Assembly (NCBI GenBank): GCA_030524675.1
Contig: JAUNGE010000026.1
Span: forward strand, 1-48,648
Reading direction: 5' to 3'
DNA: 48,648 bases
Source: a bacterium
GTDB lineage: Bacteria; Bacillota; Clostridia; Lachnospirales; Lachnospiraceae
Program-made: the position numbers and the translations under genes
In this document: positions 45,803-48,648 of the stretch, piece after piece
How the letters are laid out: each line of letters starts with the position of its first letter
How positions within the stretch are numbered: the stretch's first letter is position 1
Notes under the pieces: generated by a model
The model's input: only the letters and a program-made list of their open reading frames with translations
Database searches by the model: none
Told to the model about the DNA's origin: nothing

Positions 45803-46333
45803 ATGCTCATTCATTTATCTGAGGTTTTCACTTGTGAAGGTAAAAAAAGAGAAGTTCCGGCAGAGATAGACTTTACAGAAGTACTGTCCCTGGACAGGGA
45901 GACGTATCCCGTTTTGAAGAAAGAACCGTTTACGGTTACGATTGTTCATCTGGGAAACAGAAAGATTTCCATCACAGCCGATACAAAGCTGACTCTGGAG
46001 ATTCCCTGTGCGAGATGCCTGGAACCGGTTGCTTATACATGCCGTCTGTCGATTGACAGGGAGGCAGATTTGAGTAAGTCTTTAGAAGAGCGGGCGGAAG
46101 ACCTGGATGAACAACCTTATATGAATGGTTATGACCTGGATGTGGACCAGCTTATCTATGATGAGCTGCTGTTAAATCTGCCGATGCGGATTCTCTGCAG
46201 GGAGGACTGCAAAGGAATCTGCAGCAGGTGCGGCACGAATCTCAATCATGGGACTTGTGACTGCGACCAGGGAGAGACGAACCTCTCCATGTCAGCGCTC
46301 CAGGATTTTCTAAAACAGTTTAAGGAGGTGTAA
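45803..46333 (+). CDS. DUF177 (YceD-like) protein
   Basis: A 176-aa cytosolic protein of the family whose E. coli and plant relatives are tied to 23S rRNA accumulation. Cys pairs in EIPCARCLEPV and CREDCKGICSRCG plus TCDCDQ near the end suggest metal binding. The gene almost always precedes rpmF in bacteria, as here with a 3-nt gap. AGGAG precedes the ATG. Confidence 0.92.
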   Translation: MLIHLSEVFTCEGKKREVPAEIDFTEVLSLDRETYPVLKKEPFTVTIVHLGNRKISITADTKLTLEIPCARCLEPVAYTCRLSIDREADLSKSLEERAEDLDEQPYMNGYDLDVDQLIYDELLLNLPMRILCREDCKGICSRCGTNLNHGTCDCDQGETNLSMSALQDFLKQFKEV

Positions 46334-46336
46334 ACC

Positions 46337-46519
46337 ATGTCTATTTGTCCAAAGAATAAATCTTCCAAAGCAAGAAGAGACAGCCGTAGAGCAAACTGGA
46401 AGATGAGTGCCCCGAATCTGGTAAAGTGCAGCAAATGTGGCGCTCTGATGATGCCTCATAGAGTATGCAAGGCATGCGGCAGCTATAATAAGAGAGAAAT
46501 TATCAAAGTAGAAGACTAA
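46337..46519 (+). CDS. rpmF: Ribosomal protein L32
   Basis: A 60-aa 50S subunit protein: KSSKARRDSRRANWKM near the start and a zinc ribbon with CSKCG and CKACGSY, so this is the zinc-binding form. AAGGAGGTG overlaps the end of the DUF177 gene, linking their translation. Confidence 0.97.
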   Translation: MSICPKNKSSKARRDSRRANWKMSAPNLVKCSKCGALMMPHRVCKACGSYNKREIIKVED

Positions 46520-46545
46520 TTTTACGAGATTTTCAATGAAAAATG

Positions 46546-46592
46546 GCAAACATAAGGATTTCGATACTATATGACAAAACCCTTATGTTTGC
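46546..46592 (+). terminator. Stem-loop after rpmF
   Basis: GCAAACATAAGG (from about 46545) pairs with CCTTATGTTTGC (ending about 46592), a 12-bp stem with a 20-nt loop. No long T-tract follows, but a second stem-loop, AACGCCG...CGGCGTT followed by TTGTG, lies at about 46610-46656. Confidence 0.6.
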
Positions 46593-46609
46593 ATAAGAAT
46601 GAAAAGAGA

Positions 46610-46656
46610 ACGCCGGAGAGCTGCTTCCTTATGGGAAGCGTCCCTTCGGCGTTTTG
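46610..46656 (+). terminator. Second terminator-like stem downstream of rpmF
   Basis: AACGCCG at the start and CGGCGTT at the end form the outer stem, with CTTCC and GGAAG inner pairs around TTAT. The TTTTGTG tail is moderately T-rich. Confidence 0.6.
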
Positions 46657-46780
46657 TGTTATTTGATAGGAAACTGTGCTCTAAAAAGCAGAGTACGAGC
46701 GGCGGTGCGCAAAGGAATCAAACAGGAAAGAGATACCAGGAAAAACCATGGAAAAGGTGACAAAATAAGGCTTAAGGCGG

Positions 46781-48592
46781 TTAAGCGTTGTATTTTAAAT
46801 AGCGCCACAACGTTGTTCGACTGATTCCCAGCTGCTTGGCAGCAGCACTTTGATTTCCGTTGTGTTGTTCTAAAACCAGCCGAATGATTTTCTGATTGAT
46901 TTCATCCAGAGTGCCTTCCAGATAACAAGCAGGAGAAGCAGGGGCTTGTTGCAGGAGAGGAGTGATATGACTGCGTTCTTTTTCCAGAAATGCGGCCACA
47001 TGGTCGGTGCGTATATATGGAGTTTTCGTAATCAGTGCCAGTTCATGAAGAGCGCGTTTGAATTGAGTGTAGTTATAGGGCCAGTCATATTCTTGAAACA
47101 TTTTCATTCCCTCCGGCTCGAAGCCGATGATCTGATTAGCGATTGTGACATTGAGCATATTCAGGTATAAACTGGAAAGAGCAGGTATCTCCTCTGCGCG
47201 TTCCCGAAGCGGAGGCAGGTAAATGGTGACACAGGACAACAAGTTCACAAAATCCAGGGCAGGAGTCGGAAGTTGTTTCCCAGGAGGGCAGACGCAGGAA
47301 AAAATCATACGGTTTCTTTGACAGAGATTCGTGTCAACAATGATGGACAGAAGCTGTCTGAGATTGTGTTCGGAAAGATAAATAATATCTTTTATAAAAA
47401 TGGTGTTGTTGCTGTCATTAAATGGAGAATTGTAGTGATTGGTGATAAAATTCCAGCTTTTGTCGCTTAAAAGAGCGCAGTTGATCACAATCAGGGGGTT
47501 GTTTTTCAGCTGACTCTTGGAATAGATGCTCCGCGCAATCTGCTCCTTTCCCGAACCGGTTTCTCCAAAAATCATGACAGGGACAGTAGAGTGATTCAGG
47601 CTGTCCATGGTTTCTAATAGGTTGGAGGAGGAACTTGGAAGAGTGTAAAAATTGTAAAAAAACTGGTCTTCCGCTTCCTCACAGCTGAAATACTGAATAC
47701 CATATTTGCTGGAGGCAATGGGGATAGAAGTGGCCGAGAAACAGTATACTATATAGGAATTCTCATTGAAACTGACTTTCTGGCCGGTAAAAGAGTATAG
47801 GGTGCCATCTATGTTTTTGAAAAATTTGTGTGTCGTCTTGTTGAGAGAAGAGGGAAGCTCTTTTTTGAGAAGGTCTAAAACAGGAGACAGCTGTGGCTCA
47901 TCCAGTGAGGAAAAAAAGACTTCTCCATCTTCACAAAGGACGAGTGTATTGTTGGTTTGACTGCGGATAATATTTTGCAGAAACTGATTTTCCTCTTTTA
48001 GGGAACTGTAGCTTCGGCATAATTTTACCGCCTGATCAAATGCAGCGGACACACTCTCACTGCCAGAGGTGATGAGGATTGCATTTAGTCCGAGGCGTTT
48101 GGCGACAGTATTGGCAATCATATCACATAATACCATACGATATCCCTGATTTTTCAGGGTCTGCAAAGTCTCATAAACTTCGTTCGTGTCATGTACTGTA
48201 AAAATGTCAATATGGTACTGGAGCAGATCACAGAGAAGATGAGCACTTCCGGTGATTCCTGGAAATCCGACGATAGCATAGAGGTCCGCATAGGTTTCGG
48301 CCAGCTTGATGGCGCGCAGAATGTCATATACAGATAAGTTGACTTCAATGACAGGAAGATGCGTGGTGCGCCCGATCAGCTCGGCAGTGCCGCCGCGTGA
48401 GATGATTGCATCATAATTGCTGTAGGAATTTCGGCGGACAATTTCGGCTCCTTTTTCCAGATCGCCAATAAAGACATCCAATTCCAAATCTTCTCGCTCC
48501 TGTGCCAGCTGAGTCATAATTGATTTCATACCTTCATAAGGGGCAATTCCCAAAATCTTGATTTTTTTCTCCATATTTTCTCTCATTTTCAT
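46781..48592 (-). CDS. PrpR-like transcriptional regulator with degenerate AAA+ domain
   Basis: A 603-aa regulator. Residues about 10-185 are a PrpR_N sensor domain (IISRGGTAELIGRTTHLPVI is typical), followed by a PAS-like linker (about 205-300). The AAA+ domain has Walker A GETGSGKE (343-350), but the segment that should hold the GAFTGA loop is shortened and lacks it, and the Walker B position reads TIFIKDI instead of TLFLDEI. LPPLRERAEEIP and a C-terminal Fis-type HTH (SAAAKQLGISRTTLWRYLK, 582-600) remain. It probably binds DNA but does not activate sigma-54 polymerase by the usual route. GAGGAA lies very close to the chosen ATG; ATGs 6 and 18 nt later are alternatives. Targets unknown. Confidence 0.85.
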   Translation of the reverse strand: MKMRENMEKKIKILGIAPYEGMKSIMTQLAQEREDLELDVFIGDLEKGAEIVRRNSYSNYDAIISRGGTAELIGRTTHLPVIEVNLSVYDILRAIKLAETYADLYAIVGFPGITGSAHLLCDLLQYHIDIFTVHDTNEVYETLQTLKNQGYRMVLCDMIANTVAKRLGLNAILITSGSESVSAAFDQAVKLCRSYSSLKEENQFLQNIIRSQTNNTLVLCEDGEVFFSSLDEPQLSPVLDLLKKELPSSLNKTTHKFFKNIDGTLYSFTGQKVSFNENSYIVYCFSATSIPIASSKYGIQYFSCEEAEDQFFYNFYTLPSSSSNLLETMDSLNHSTVPVMIFGETGSGKEQIARSIYSKSQLKNNPLIVINCALLSDKSWNFITNHYNSPFNDSNNTIFIKDIIYLSEHNLRQLLSIIVDTNLCQRNRMIFSCVCPPGKQLPTPALDFVNLLSCVTIYLPPLRERAEEIPALSSLYLNMLNVTIANQIIGFEPEGMKMFQEYDWPYNYTQFKRALHELALITKTPYIRTDHVAAFLEKERSHITPLLQQAPASPACYLEGTLDEINQKIIRLVLEQHNGNQSAAAKQLGISRTTLWRYLKYNA

Positions 48593-48648
48593 TTCCTCGT
48601 ATTATATAGTAGTAGTGTTTATAGTCCCTCTCCAAGGACTGTATGCTA

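Overview
The window looks like a chromosomal stretch of a low-to-mid GC anaerobic Firmicute, most likely a Lachnospiraceae-type gut clostridium. This is inferred from gene content and style: strong AGGAGG ribosome sites, canonical sigma-A promoters with 17-nt spacers, a LicT-controlled beta-glucoside PTS, a PduL-AckA acetate pathway and the ackA/DUF177/rpmF neighbourhood. No rRNA gene is present to fix the taxon.

Bases 1 to about 5200 are an integrated mobile element with plasmid-like genes. In order they are a tyrosine recombinase (reverse strand), an intergenic region with a long perfect hairpin and a candidate oriT, a short MobV relaxase, a small membrane protein, a Cro-like regulator, an iteron-and-hairpin region that looks like a replication origin, a 53-aa ribbon-helix-helix protein, and an overlapping rolling-circle Rep that joins an HUH nickase to a superfamily 3 helicase. 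The plan resembles pMV158-type plasmids (small RHH repressor + Rep, MobV) but with a CRESS-like Rep and an integrase. The right end lies next to a fragment resembling the 3' end of a tRNA gene, so insertion in a tRNA is likely. The left attachment site is probably outside the window.

From 5.2 to 24.5 kb the chromosome carries a cytosolic GH51 arabinofuranosidase bracketed by two nearly identical 139-nt inverted repeats, a topoisomerase IV-type pair (parE, parC), a small membrane protein, asd, galM, a three-gene molybdenum hydroxylase (FAD, 2Fe-2S and Mo subunits), topB, a decayed IS607-type element with an intact tnpB, a left-handed beta-helix protein and upp (reverse strand), followed by tRNA-Leu(CAA).

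From 24.8 to 29.4 kb is a beta-glucoside operon: promoter, RAT antiterminator overlapping a terminator, licT, PTS EIIBCA and a GH1 6-phospho-beta-glucosidase. The regulator controls its own transcript and the genes that import and cleave beta-glucosides. A secreted YHYH-type protein and a YitT-family membrane protein follow on the reverse strand.

From 31.4 to 39.6 kb genes run forward: a zinc-finger anti-sigma-like membrane protein, polA, coaE, a YycJ-type metallo-beta-lactamase-fold protein, an ACT-domain protein with its UPF0210 partner, a methyltransferase and a GNAT protein. After a relic of an IS200/IS605-like element come an ABC-F ATPase and a convergent, overlapping small GNAT gene, then tmcAL (reverse). 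The right end has pduL-ackA (acetyl-CoA to acetate with ATP formation), the DUF177 protein with rpmF, and a reverse-strand PrpR-like regulator whose AAA+ domain has lost the sigma-54 contact loop.

The most unusual items are the integrated plasmid-like element with a CRESS-type Rep, the 139-nt inverted repeat pair, the stand-alone TnpB with a broken IS607 recombinase, and the PrpR-like regulator without GAFTGA or Walker B. No CRISPR array or complete known defence system was seen.
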